Positions 1 through 6,778 are shown, counted from the stretch's first letter. The stretch is 11,366 nt of DNA from Bacillota bacterium (GCA_023428655.1 JAEYXC010000303.1:1-11366), one strand, 5' to 3'. The notes: generated from the letters alone by a model not told the origin. Made by a program: numbers and translations.

Positions 1-44
1 CTGCCCGGTGGACTTTTAATAGTTAGGACGTATTTCCTGTGTAT

Positions 45-78
45 TAAAAAAGCTCCCATCCGAAATAGGATGAGAGCT
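45..78 (-). terminator. T-box intrinsic terminator
   Basis: On the minus strand an 11-bp stem (78-68 with 61-51, one G-U pair) encloses a 6-nt loop and is followed by a run of U. Its 5' arm supplies the GCU, UCA and CCU segments used by the antiterminator, so the two structures exclude each other, as in other T-box leaders. Confidence 0.88.
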
Positions 79-355
79 ATATGCTTTCATTATACCACCT
101 GTTTCACGTACTCCTACCAACTCGTCATCTATTTGAGCAAGCTCAATAAATTAATCCGTTTACCGAGGATATACATTATCTATATAACGGTAGATACCGG
201 CGTAACCTACTCAGCAGGTTATAACCTCGCCTTTAGGTCTTGCTACTAGGGAGTGATTTTCAGTCATATGCTACTGGTACCGGGCTTTCACTATCCCCGG
301 CTCGCTGCGACGTTTGCAAAATGCTTACTCTCTCCGTCATTGTATTTATCGATTT
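46..355 (-). promoter_or_regulatory. T-box riboswitch leader (tRNA-sensing)
   Basis: Read on the minus strand this is a T-box leader. Near its 5' end it has GGAGAGAGUAAG (about 335-324), then a distal stem I hairpin CCGGG...CCCGG (300-296 with 284-280) whose loop contains GUGAAAG. The T-box element AGGUGGUA lies at 100-93. An antiterminator can form: AGG pairs with CCU, UGGUAUAA is left as the bulge that contacts the tRNA acceptor end, and UGA-A-AGC pairs with GCU-C-UCA. The competing terminator is listed separately. In this family an uncharged tRNA stabilises the antiterminator and permits transcription. The likely specifier is AUC (257-255, isoleucine) because it directly precedes the ACUCC that closes stem I; AAU (Asn) one base earlier cannot be excluded. 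No start codon with a ribosome site occurs between the terminator and position 1, so the controlled gene, probably a tRNA synthetase or amino-acid gene, is outside the window. Confidence 0.88.
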
Positions 356-361
356 TTGATA

Positions 362-390
362 ATAATAGTATAAAAATTCGCGATTGTCAA
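362..390 (-). promoter_or_regulatory. Sigma-A promoter of the T-box transcript
   Basis: On the minus strand a consensus TTGACA (390-385) is followed after exactly 17 nt by TATTAT (367-362, 5 of 6 matches). Transcription would start near 355, about 17 nt before stem I. The -35 box begins only 10 nt beyond the stop codon of the preceding gene. Confidence 0.82.
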
Positions 391-400
391 TAGTTACTTA

Positions 401-802
401 TTAGATACCCATTTTCTCAAGCCATTCCAACGCCTGCTCCTCTGTTTTACAATGAAGAATCTCCATTTTTGAACCGGAATTATTTTGATGCTTCTGGGAT
501 TGTAGCTTCATAGCTGCCGTGTTGCCATCAAGGAATGCGACAGCAGAACATCCTGCTTTTTCCAATTCCTCATGGAGAACAACAAAGGCAGCAGAGGTTT
601 CCTTGCTCATTATCGGATCCATCTTGGTTGGATCAGCGATATAAGCCCACTTTTTTCCATCAAAACTCTTTGCCATCCGTAATAGGTTACCCAGTAAATC
701 CTCAACATCCGTCGGCGTCCACTTACCGACACCCCCGGACTTCAGTATTCTTCTGCCCTCCACATCAGCGTAATATCCGGTTTTTGAAGTTATGGTAGCC
801 AT
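401..802 (-). CDS. Small STAS-like (SpoIIAA-like) protein, function unknown
   Basis: A 133-residue soluble protein without signal peptide or membrane segment. Its layout (N-terminal beta strand with GRRILKSGGVGKWT, an acidic helix, a hydrophobic strand WAYIADPTKM, a helix, a strand AVAFLDGN, a C-terminal helix with EEQALEWLEKMG) resembles STAS-like/SpoIIAA-like domains, including the D-x-T/S-K pattern after the central strand. This is fold recognition by eye, not a confirmed family match. The start is supported by AAGGAGGA about 8 nt upstream on the minus strand. It lies 58 nt downstream of the chemotaxis-type transducer on the same strand with no terminator between them, so co-transcription is likely. 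It may act as a small partner or output protein for that transducer; this is inference. No terminator follows it before the T-box promoter. Confidence 0.72.
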   Translation of the reverse strand: MATITSKTGYYADVEGRRILKSGGVGKWTPTDVEDLLGNLLRMAKSFDGKKWAYIADPTKMDPIMSKETSAAFVVLHEELEKAGCSAVAFLDGNTAAMKLQSQKHQNNSGSKMEILHCKTEEQALEWLEKMGI

Positions 803-860
803 ACTAATTTCCTCCTTTGTAATATTTATTTTTTCAGAGTATTAATACTCTTATTTAACT

Positions 861-1982
861 TTACTCACGCATATCTTTGACTAATTGATTTGATGTATTC
901 ATTATCTCTGTAATTTGTCCGGAAATATCTGATATTCCATCCGCACCGTCACTGGTAGCTTGGGTAATCTGATCCAAATTGGAGAGCAGACCGCTGATCG
1001 AATCCAGCATACTCTGAGAAGACGAGCTAAAATCCGCAAATAAGTTATGTATCACCAAGGAATCCTTCCTATAATTCTCAGCGACCTGCTGCATATAGGC
1101 ATAATCCCTATTAACATCCTCTGAAACAAAATTAAGGAGTACCGTGGAGCTTCTTGTCAGATTGAATACAGCCTCTTTTACACTTTCCGTAATCGATTGA
1201 ATTTGCGTCACGTTTCCTTTTGATTTTTGGGCTAGTTTTCTGATCTCCTCTGCTACCACCGCAAAGCCGCGGCCTGCTTCTCCTGCTCTGGCAGCTTCAA
1301 TCGATGCATTTAGAGCCAATAGATTGGTCTGAGCAATAATTTGGGTAATGGCTTTCGATAGTAATGTAATCTGATCAACCACCTTTGCTTCTCTAATGGC
1401 TATTTCCAGCTCGGCTTTGACCTCGTGAAAGACCTTCTGTGCCTTACCTTGTGCCTCAGCTACATTAACCATTGTGCCATGAGCACTTGTTTGTATTTGA
1501 TCGGAAGCTTTATTCCCTTGCTCAGCCATATCAGTAAAGTCCTGGATTGTTCCAGCAATCTCTAGTGAGGTTCCAGCAATATCGGTGGTGATTGCCGCAG
1601 TCTCCTGCATAGTTGCGGATAACTGCTCCGTGGCAGCAGCTATCTCCTCGATATGAATGTTCAAAACTTCAACACGATCTGTAATATGAACAGATGCTTG
1701 AACGTTTTTTCCCTCCGATACAGGTACATCATTGGTAACTCCATTCTCAGCTTTAGCACTCTCGAAGGCTGATTCTTTCTTCATGAATTTCATGACGAAA
1801 GCTCTCCAGAATTTATAATAAACTAGGATTAGAGAGAGAATATATAAGATTAGAATGAGGAGGATTGGAATAGCTGAACTTTTTAATAAACCCAGGACAG
1901 CAATTAATATTGGAATTACTAGAATACTACTTACAACCAGAAGATTAAGCGCTTTAGCGGAGAATTTTTTGAACATCACCAT
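861..1982 (-). CDS. Methyl-accepting chemotaxis-type transducer without a sensor domain
   Basis: The protein has 373 residues if read from the first ATG. Two hydrophobic helices (about 13-33 and 37-57) are separated by only a few residues, so there is essentially no extracytoplasmic ligand domain, and no clear HAMP domain follows. The rest is a long helical coiled coil with the hallmark methyl-accepting hairpin tip at about 218-243 (AQTNLLALNASIEAARAG and then GRGFAVVA), the site that contacts CheA and CheW in this family. No terminal pentapeptide for CheR docking is seen. An AGG at 1987-1985 is only 2 nt from the first ATG but 8 nt from a second in-frame ATG at 1976, so the true start may be 1976 (371 residues). 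It could sense the membrane state or a cytoplasmic partner. It is probably transcribed with the downstream STAS-like gene. Confidence 0.93.
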   Translation of the reverse strand: MVMFKKFSAKALNLLVVSSILVIPILIAVLGLLKSSAIPILLILILYILSLILVYYKFWRAFVMKFMKKESAFESAKAENGVTNDVPVSEGKNVQASVHITDRVEVLNIHIEEIAAATEQLSATMQETAAITTDIAGTSLEIAGTIQDFTDMAEQGNKASDQIQTSAHGTMVNVAEAQGKAQKVFHEVKAELEIAIREAKVVDQITLLSKAITQIIAQTNLLALNASIEAARAGEAGRGFAVVAEEIRKLAQKSKGNVTQIQSITESVKEAVFNLTRSSTVLLNFVSEDVNRDYAYMQQVAENYRKDSLVIHNLFADFSSSSQSMLDSISGLLSNLDQITQATSDGADGISDISGQITEIMNTSNQLVKDMRE

Positions 1983-2294
1983 TACCTGCTTTCTTAGGTA
2001 TTTTTTCGTTAAATTAAGTTAAAGTATTATAAAAATATGAATTCCAAATATTTTGACGCTTTTTGTCTAATTATATTAATATAATATCATTTTAATTTAT
2101 TTAATTCAATATTTTATAAGCATTATTTGGTAATTTAGTTACTTTGTATATCAATATCTAAATATTAAGGTTGTTATCACTTTTTTTACTTCTAGACATA
2201 TAGCTTATGCACAAATTTGCAGCGGCGTACCTATTATTTCAATTAGCCTCTGCAACGAGGAACTCTACCGGAATAGATTTTATAGATTGACTGC

Positions 2295-2321
2295 TTGACT
2301 TCTTCATGATTCTGGTATATG
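2295..2321 (+). promoter_or_regulatory. Probable pncB promoter
   Basis: TTGACT (2295-2300, 5 of 6 matches to the -35 consensus) is followed after 15 nt by TATATG (2316-2321) preceded by TGG, an extended -10. The spacing is short; TATGTT at 2318 with 17-nt spacing is an alternative. This is the best sigma-A-like candidate in the spacer, but not a strong one. Confidence 0.45.
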
Positions 2322-2349
2322 TTTTTTTATGTTATATCGGTATATCTTA

Positions 2350-2364
2350 GCTGTACTATACAGC
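2350..2364. promoter_or_regulatory. Inverted repeat before the pncB ribosome site (candidate operator)
   Basis: GCTGTA-CTA-TACAGC is a perfect 6-bp inverted repeat with a 3-nt spacer. It ends 5 nt before the GGAGG of pncB and lies in the presumed leader. It could be a binding site for a repressor of NAD salvage or a small mRNA hairpin limiting ribosome access. The regulator is unknown. Confidence 0.4.
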
Positions 2365-2379
2365 GAAATGGAGGACCTT

Positions 2380-3834
2380 ATGGGCAAACAAAATTTAACA
2401 CTGCTCACCGATTTTTATGAGCTGACAATGATGCAGGGTTATTACAACAACAATAATAATGAAACCGTAATATTTGATGTGTTTTACCGCGATAATCCCA
2501 GTGGAAGCGGATATGCCATTTGCGCCGGCTTAGAGCAGGTGATTGAATATATAAAAGCCTTATGCTTTACGGATGAAGACATTGAGTACTTAAGATCCTT
2601 AGATACCTTTGGGGAGGACTTTCTTTCTTATCTTAAGGACTTTCGTTTTTCAGGGGATATCTATGCTATTCCGGAAGGAACCGTCGTATTTCCTATGGAG
2701 CCCATCGTAAAGGTTATCGCACCTATTATGGAAGCGCAGTTGATTGAGACAGCACTTCTAAATATTATTAATCATCAAAGTCTGATTGCTACGAAAGCCT
2801 CCCGTGTTGTTTATGCCGCCGAAGGACAACCGGTTATGGAGTTTGGACTTCGCCGGGCTCAGGGTCCTGATGCCGGTACACTCGGTGCAAGAGCAGCTGT
2901 AATTGGTGGTTGCCATGGTACCAGTAATGTGCTGGCGGCCAAGTTATATGATCTCCCCGTACTGGGAACCCATGCGCATAGCTGGATTATGAGCTTTGAC
3001 GACGAGCTTTCTGCCTTCCGCAAATATGCAGAGCTCTATCCTCATAATACAACTCTTCTCGTAGATACCTATGATACTCTTCGAAGCGGTGTTCCCAATG
3101 CGATAAAGGTATTTGAGGAACTTCGTGCTTCCGGTAAAATACCTGAGAAATACGGCATTCGTCTCGATAGCGGCGATTTAGCATATCTGTCCAAAAAAGC
3201 AAGAAAAATGCTGGATGGAGCCGGATTTCCAGATGCTAAAATAACTGCCTCCAGTGATTTGGATGAATATTTGATTGATTCTCTCAAGACTCAGGGTGCA
3301 AAGATCGATTCCTGGGGAGTCGGAACAAGACTGATCACCTCAAAGGACTGCCCCTCCTTCGGAGGAGTATATAAGCTTGCCGCAATAAAGAAGGAAAACA
3401 AATTCATACCGAAGATAAAGCTATCAGAGAACCAGTGGAAAATCACGAATCCCGGTAATAAGACGGTTTTCCGCATCTATGAGAAGGAAAGCGGTAAGGT
3501 AAAGGCAGATCTGATTGCCCTTGCGAATGAAACCTTCTCCGAAAACGAAAGAATGTTACTTTTCGACCCGATTGCAACCTGGAAGAAGACCTATTTAGAG
3601 CCAAATACTTTCACACTCCGAGAGCTTTTAGTACCTATATTTTTAGCAGGGCAATGTGTATATACCTCACCTTCGGTAATGGAGATTCGCGACTATTGCC
3701 TGAAGGAGCAGGATACCCTATGGGATGAGGTTCGTCGTCTCATAAACCCACATATTGTGTATGTAGACTTGTCTGTTAGATTATATCGAATGAAAACAGA
3801 GCTCCTTGACAGCTTGACTGAGAGTACAAAATAA
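2380..3834 (+). CDS. pncB: Nicotinate phosphoribosyltransferase
   Basis: Converts nicotinate and phosphoribosyl pyrophosphate (with ATP) to nicotinate mononucleotide, the first step of the Preiss-Handler NAD salvage route, in the cytoplasm. I place the start at 2380, where GGAGG (2370-2374) sits 5 nt upstream. The longer frame from 2329 adds 17 residues with no ribosome site. This gives 484 residues, normal for the bacterial family. Family motifs are clear: LLTDFYELTMMQGY at 8-21, HAHSW at 198-202 (around the catalytic-region histidines), RLDSGDL at 261-267 in the phosphate-binding region, GVGTRLI at 313-319, then a Lys-rich stretch and a C-terminal domain. It appears monocistronic: the transducer gene is divergent and the next gene has its own promoter-like sequence. 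No strong terminator follows it. Confidence 0.96.
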   Translation: MGKQNLTLLTDFYELTMMQGYYNNNNNETVIFDVFYRDNPSGSGYAICAGLEQVIEYIKALCFTDEDIEYLRSLDTFGEDFLSYLKDFRFSGDIYAIPEGTVVFPMEPIVKVIAPIMEAQLIETALLNIINHQSLIATKASRVVYAAEGQPVMEFGLRRAQGPDAGTLGARAAVIGGCHGTSNVLAAKLYDLPVLGTHAHSWIMSFDDELSAFRKYAELYPHNTTLLVDTYDTLRSGVPNAIKVFEELRASGKIPEKYGIRLDSGDLAYLSKKARKMLDGAGFPDAKITASSDLDEYLIDSLKTQGAKIDSWGVGTRLITSKDCPSFGGVYKLAAIKKENKFIPKIKLSENQWKITNPGNKTVFRIYEKESGKVKADLIALANETFSENERMLLFDPIATWKKTYLEPNTFTLRELLVPIFLAGQCVYTSPSVMEIRDYCLKEQDTLWDEVRRLINPHIVYVDLSVRLYRMKTELLDSLTESTK

Positions 3835-3850
3835 GACATTTTTCCCAAAT

Positions 3851-3901
3851 ATTACACTGGATATTCTTTGCATTTTACTGGTTTTTTTGTGTCAGTGTGA
3901 T
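3851..3901. repeat. Inverted repeat spanning the carboxypeptidase promoter
   Basis: ATTACACTG (3851-3859) pairs with CAGTGTGAT (3893-3901) over 9 positions with one G-U pair; the arms are 33 nt apart and enclose a T-rich stretch. The right arm overlaps the extended -10 of the downstream promoter. It could be an operator with distant half-sites, or a hairpin that ends pncB transcripts, although no U-tract follows. Confidence 0.35.
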
Positions 3902-3906
3902 ATACT
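3898..3906 (+). promoter_or_regulatory. Extended -10 promoter of the carboxypeptidase operon
   Basis: TGA-TATACT is an extended -10 element (TGN plus 5 of 6 matches to TATAAT). No good -35 lies 16-18 nt upstream, which is tolerated for extended -10 promoters. The predicted start, near 3913, would give a leader of about 140 nt. Confidence 0.55.
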
Positions 3907-3941
3907 AGTGGGAGGAGTGGATTAATATAACAATGCTTCAT

Positions 3942-4012
3942 GGGGAGAACCTCGAAGCTCGCACATTAGCGTTCCTTCCAGGTTCTTCCTTGCCGTTTTG
4001 TTGTTACAGGCA
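3942..4012 (+). promoter_or_regulatory. Structured 5' leader RNA of the carboxypeptidase gene
   Basis: The leader folds into a long imperfect hairpin. Positions 3942-3952 pair with 3980-3990 (11 bp with two G-U pairs), 3954-3957 (GAAG) with 3975-3978 (CTTC), and 3960-3962 (CGC) with 3969-3971 (GCG), leaving a 6-nt ACATTA loop. A second hairpin, TGCC (3991-3994) with GGCA (4009-4012), abuts it. I do not recognise it as a known riboswitch class; it has no T-box, and no convincing c-di-GMP or c-di-AMP consensus. It may regulate translation or RNA stability. Confidence 0.5.
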
Positions 4013-4052
4013 GGTATCCCTCCGCGTTTTCTTTACGAAAGGAGTAAATGTT

Positions 4053-5375
4053 TTGAAAAACAGGAAACGAGTCATTATTATTTCGTCCGTATTAGCACTT
4101 ACGGTTACCAGTGGAGTTGTCTTTCTAAAGGTTACAAAAACCGATGGAGCAGCTTATAATAGCTCAAATATTATTCAAGCCTACGAAGAGACAGCAGGTA
4201 ACCAAGCGTCCGATCATAATACTGACTATACATATATCCCTCCTACACCGCTTAACGAACAAGTAGAAGAGGAAATGAATTCAATTGACACACCCGAGGA
4301 AGAACAACCCTTTGTTCCGGCAACCAAAATGGATCTTGATCCCTCCAGCATTACTGTCTTTGTGAACAAAGAACATGAATTACCGAAGGATTACAAGCCA
4401 GAAAATTTAGTTACACCGAAGATTATGTTCAATCTCATTACCTATGACGAGAGGACGCTGATGCGGCCGGAAGCCGCCCAAGCCCTGGAACAGCTCTTTG
4501 CACAGGCAAAAAGCGAAGGGATCATCCTATACGGCATCTCCGCTTACCGCTCCTACGAACGTCAGTATAAAATATTTACGAACAATATTGTTAAGAAGGG
4601 CAAGAGCCATACGCTCCGTTATAGCGCAGTTCCCGGTACCAGTGAACATCAGACCGGTCTCGCAATCGATGTATCCACCAAGTCTCTAGGATTTAAATTA
4701 ACCACTCGATTTGCTTCCTCTCCGGAGGGCATCTGGTTAGGCCAGAATGCACACAAATTTGGTTACATAATTCGTTACCCGAAGGGCGACGAAGAGATCA
4801 CCGGATATGCCTATGAACCCTGGCACATACGGTATGTGGGTAAGGAGCTTGCAGTTTATCTATATGATAATGATCTTACTCTGGAAGAGTATTATAACTA
4901 TACTCCCACACCCGGCTTTGATTTTGAGAAGCGATATGCAGATTTAATCAATTACACTCCGCCTATCGTAACCGTGAGCCCTGAAGATGAGGAAGATCCT
5001 GACGCAGATGGCGAACTGACAGACGATGAGCTAGAAAACGACCTTCCGGAGGATATTATTCCGGAAGACAATGATACAACAGAAGAAGATCCTCCGTCAC
5101 CGGACGATAACACCGATACACCGGACACTGAACCCGATGACAGCAATGAGGAGGAATCGAATGACGGTAATACGGAGGAAGAAGAGACAGATGAACCGAT
5201 AACCCAGGAGCCGAATGACGAAGCTCCTGAACAAGGTACCACTCCTACTCCAACTCCGACACCGACCCTTACGCCTGTTCCCACCTTGACTCCAACACCA
5301 ACCCCGGTAACCGAGGTAACGGACGATATTACCCTTGCAGCACTTCCCTCTGTTCAATCAATAATAAACGAATAA
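4053..5375 (+). CDS. VanY-type D-alanyl-D-alanine carboxypeptidase (peptidase M15B)
   Basis: A zinc peptidase predicted to trim the terminal D-Ala from peptidoglycan stem peptides outside the membrane. The open frame begins at 3933, but the first 40 residues lack family character. I choose the TTG at 4053, 8 nt after AAAGGAG (4038-4044), giving 440 residues. A basic N-terminus and one membrane helix (about 5-25) act as anchor or signal. After an acidic spacer the catalytic domain shows SAYRSYERQ, SEHQTGLAID with zinc ligands H199 and D206, and EPWH with E255 and H258, all the residues expected in the family. From about residue 307 there is an unusual 134-residue tail: Asp/Glu-rich to about 396, then Thr-Pro repeats, then a short end with no LPxTG signal. 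Vancomycin-type resistance genes are absent, so a housekeeping cell-wall role is more likely than resistance. plsC follows after 62 nt. Confidence 0.92.
   Translation: MKNRKRVIIISSVLALTVTSGVVFLKVTKTDGAAYNSSNIIQAYEETAGNQASDHNTDYTYIPPTPLNEQVEEEMNSIDTPEEEQPFVPATKMDLDPSSITVFVNKEHELPKDYKPENLVTPKIMFNLITYDERTLMRPEAAQALEQLFAQAKSEGIILYGISAYRSYERQYKIFTNNIVKKGKSHTLRYSAVPGTSEHQTGLAIDVSTKSLGFKLTTRFASSPEGIWLGQNAHKFGYIIRYPKGDEEITGYAYEPWHIRYVGKELAVYLYDNDLTLEEYYNYTPTPGFDFEKRYADLINYTPPIVTVSPEDEEDPDADGELTDDELENDLPEDIIPEDNDTTEEDPPSPDDNTDTPDTEPDDSNEEESNDGNTEEEETDEPITQEPNDEAPEQGTTPTPTPTPTLTPVPTLTPTPTPVTEVTDDITLAALPSVQSIINE
5241..5310 (+). repeat. Thr-Pro codon repeat in the carboxypeptidase tail
   Basis: About 23 residues alternate Thr and Pro with occasional Leu or Val, encoded by degenerate ACN-CCN units. 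Such linkers often span or attach to the wall in surface proteins of clostridia. Tandem codon repeats can change length by slippage. A similar linker lies in the CapA-family protein of this window. Confidence 0.8.
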
Positions 5376-5437
5376 TCGAATTTTTTACACATAAGATGCT
5401 TTAGAAATCCATATCATAATCAGGAGGATTTGAGAAT

Positions 5438-6169
5438 ATGCTACGATTAATTCTTGCCGGTATTTTCTTGCTCTTATTTTTTATTATTAGTATACCCCTC
5501 TACCTTATCGTATACATTATTGGGCGTTTCAACCGACGAGCTATGGTAGCCAGCTCCCAAACCATTGTTGTTTGGGCTTTCCACATTCTATTATTTATCT
5601 CTGGTGTAAAACGTACGGTAATCGGACGAGAGAATATTCCAAAAAATGAGGCGGTATTGTATATCGCGAATCATCGAAGCTATTTTGATGTTCCGGTAGC
5701 ATATTCCAGCGTTCCCAATCTAACTAGCTTTATGGCGAAAAAGGAAATTGCTAAAATACCGTTTCTTAGCTATTGGATGCGATTCCTTCAATGTCTTTTC
5801 CTGGACCGCGAAGATATCAAGCAAGGTCTGAAGACTGTATTAAAGGGAATTGATCTGGTGAAGGCCGGTTATAGCGTATTCATCTCCCCAGAAGGTACCA
5901 GAAGTCAGAGCAAGGAAATGCTTCCCTTCAAGGAAGGAAGCTTTAAGATAGCCGAGAAGACCGGCTGTGCAATTATACCGGTCGCCATCCTGAATACCGA
6001 CGAGATCTTCGAAAACCATGCACCACGGATCCATAGTGCACATGTCGTAATCGAATATGGTCAACCGATCTATCCAAAGGATCTTAGCAAGGAACAGCTT
6101 AAATTTCTTGGTTCCCATGTTCAAGGCATCATAAAGGATATGCTAATCAAAAATGAGGCTCTGGTATAA
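5438..6169 (+). CDS. plsC: 1-acyl-sn-glycerol-3-phosphate acyltransferase
   Basis: Transfers an acyl chain to lysophosphatidic acid to make phosphatidic acid, the precursor of membrane phospholipids, at the cytoplasmic membrane face. The 243-residue length is typical of PlsC. A hydrophobic N-terminus (about 2-28) anchors it. The catalytic NHRSYFD motif has H79 and D84, FLDRED follows, and PEGTR (151-155) binds the glycerol phosphate; IIPVAI is the fourth conserved block. GGAGG lies about 12 nt upstream of the ATG. It is 62 nt after the carboxypeptidase gene with no hairpin terminator, so both probably share an mRNA. A different lysophospholipid acceptor within the same superfamily cannot be excluded. 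Confidence 0.93.
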   Translation: MLRLILAGIFLLLFFIISIPLYLIVYIIGRFNRRAMVASSQTIVVWAFHILLFISGVKRTVIGRENIPKNEAVLYIANHRSYFDVPVAYSSVPNLTSFMAKKEIAKIPFLSYWMRFLQCLFLDREDIKQGLKTVLKGIDLVKAGYSVFISPEGTRSQSKEMLPFKEGSFKIAEKTGCAIIPVAILNTDEIFENHAPRIHSAHVVIEYGQPIYPKDLSKEQLKFLGSHVQGIIKDMLIKNEALV

Positions 6170-6222
6170 GGAAGTATATTTCATGGATTATGAATTTTAC
6201 TATTTATTTTTTATAGAAAAGA

Positions 6223-6231
6223 TGATACAAT
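6223..6231 (+). promoter_or_regulatory. Candidate extended -10 promoter before the small membrane protein gene
   Basis: TGA-TACAAT forms an extended -10 in the 150-nt gap after plsC. The -35 position 17 nt upstream (TTTATT) is weak. It would give the next gene its own transcript with a leader of about 80 nt. Confidence 0.5.
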
Positions 6232-6319
6232 AAACGTTGCCTAGCTTGGCCGTGGCGTTAGAAATCGCGTCGTAAAGCTTGAGGAAGAATTCTTATAGGA
6301 AAGAGGAGGTACATATCTC

Positions 6320-6778
6320 ATGGATACATGGGTTATCGTATTAATCGTCGTAGCAGTTGTTGTATTGGGCGCGATGATCGCATTATATTTTGTTGGTAAG
6401 AAGCTACAGAAGAGACAGGAGGATTCCGAAGCGCAGATGCAATCCGCTGCACAGACCGTCTCAATCCTCGTTATCGATAAAAAGAAGATGAAGTTAAAGG
6501 AAGCTAATCTTCCCAAGCTCGTATTAGACCAGACTCCAAGATATCTTCGCGGTTCCAAGGTCCCGATTGTAAAAGCTAAAATCGGCCCCAAGGTGATGAA
6601 TTTGGTATGTGATGCTAAGGTTTTTGATTTAATTCCTATCAAAAAGGAAATCAAAGCTGTACTTAGCGGTATCTACATCATGGATGTAAAGGGCTTAAGA
6701 GGAAACCTGGAACAGAAGAAGGAAAAGAAAACCCTTCTACAAAAGGTATCCGGTGTCTTTAAGAAATCCGAGAAATAA
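6320..6778 (+). CDS. Small Lys-rich single-pass membrane protein, unknown function
   Basis: A 152-residue protein not recognised as a named family. It begins with one strongly hydrophobic helix (about 4-26, rich in Val and Ile), then a charged helical stretch (27-45) and a soluble, Lys-rich region with alternating hydrophobic strands and conserved-looking motifs such as PRYLRGSKVPIVKAKIGPKV. It ends in a highly basic tail. The topology is probably N-out with the basic domain in the cytoplasm. GGAGG (6305-6309) lies 10 nt before the ATG. It follows plsC on the same strand and is closed by a strong terminator, so it may be the last gene of the carboxypeptidase-plsC transcript as well as having its own promoter. 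A membrane-linked or envelope role is suggested by context only. Confidence 0.82.
   Translation: MDTWVIVLIVVAVVVLGAMIALYFVGKKLQKRQEDSEAQMQSAAQTVSILVIDKKKMKLKEANLPKLVLDQTPRYLRGSKVPIVKAKIGPKVMNLVCDAKVFDLIPIKKEIKAVLSGIYIMDVKGLRGNLEQKKEKKTLLQKVSGVFKKSEK

Larger units (their letters stand above)
1983..2379. other. AT-rich divergent spacer between the transducer gene and pncB
   Basis: About 400 nt without a credible gene. On the minus side a TATAAT at 2031-2026 could be the -10 of the transducer promoter, but no good -35 sits 16-18 nt away, and no sigma-D (flagellar) promoter pattern is seen. On the plus side two TTGACT copies (2287-2292, 2295-2300) precede possible pncB -10 boxes. A short inverted pair TTGCAG/CTGCAA (2217-2222, 2250-2255) is noted without an assigned role. 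Confidence 0.6.

Noticed and set aside
836..851. 16-bp palindrome AGAGTATTAATACTCT between the transducer and STAS-like genes
   Set aside because: It has no U-tract on the minus strand and could be chance in AT-rich sequence; it is not called a terminator, and the two genes are still read as one operon.
2329..2379. Upstream 17-residue extension of pncB from the first in-frame ATG
   Set aside because: No ribosome site precedes 2329, it overlaps the presumed promoter region, and GGAGG directly serves the ATG at 2380, where family similarity begins.
3933..4052. 40-residue N-terminal extension of the carboxypeptidase
   Set aside because: The nearest GGAGG is about 16 nt from the ATG at 3933, the residues show no signal or domain character, and the stretch folds as RNA; a strong ribosome site precedes the TTG at 4053.
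4952..5357. Minus-strand open frames opposite the carboxypeptidase tail (Ser- and Gly/Val-rich)
   Set aside because: They mirror the low-complexity acidic and Thr-Pro codons of the real gene and lack ribosome sites.
4053..5375. Vancomycin resistance cluster
   Set aside because: Only a VanY-type peptidase is present; no vanH, ligase, vanX or VanR/VanS genes flank it.
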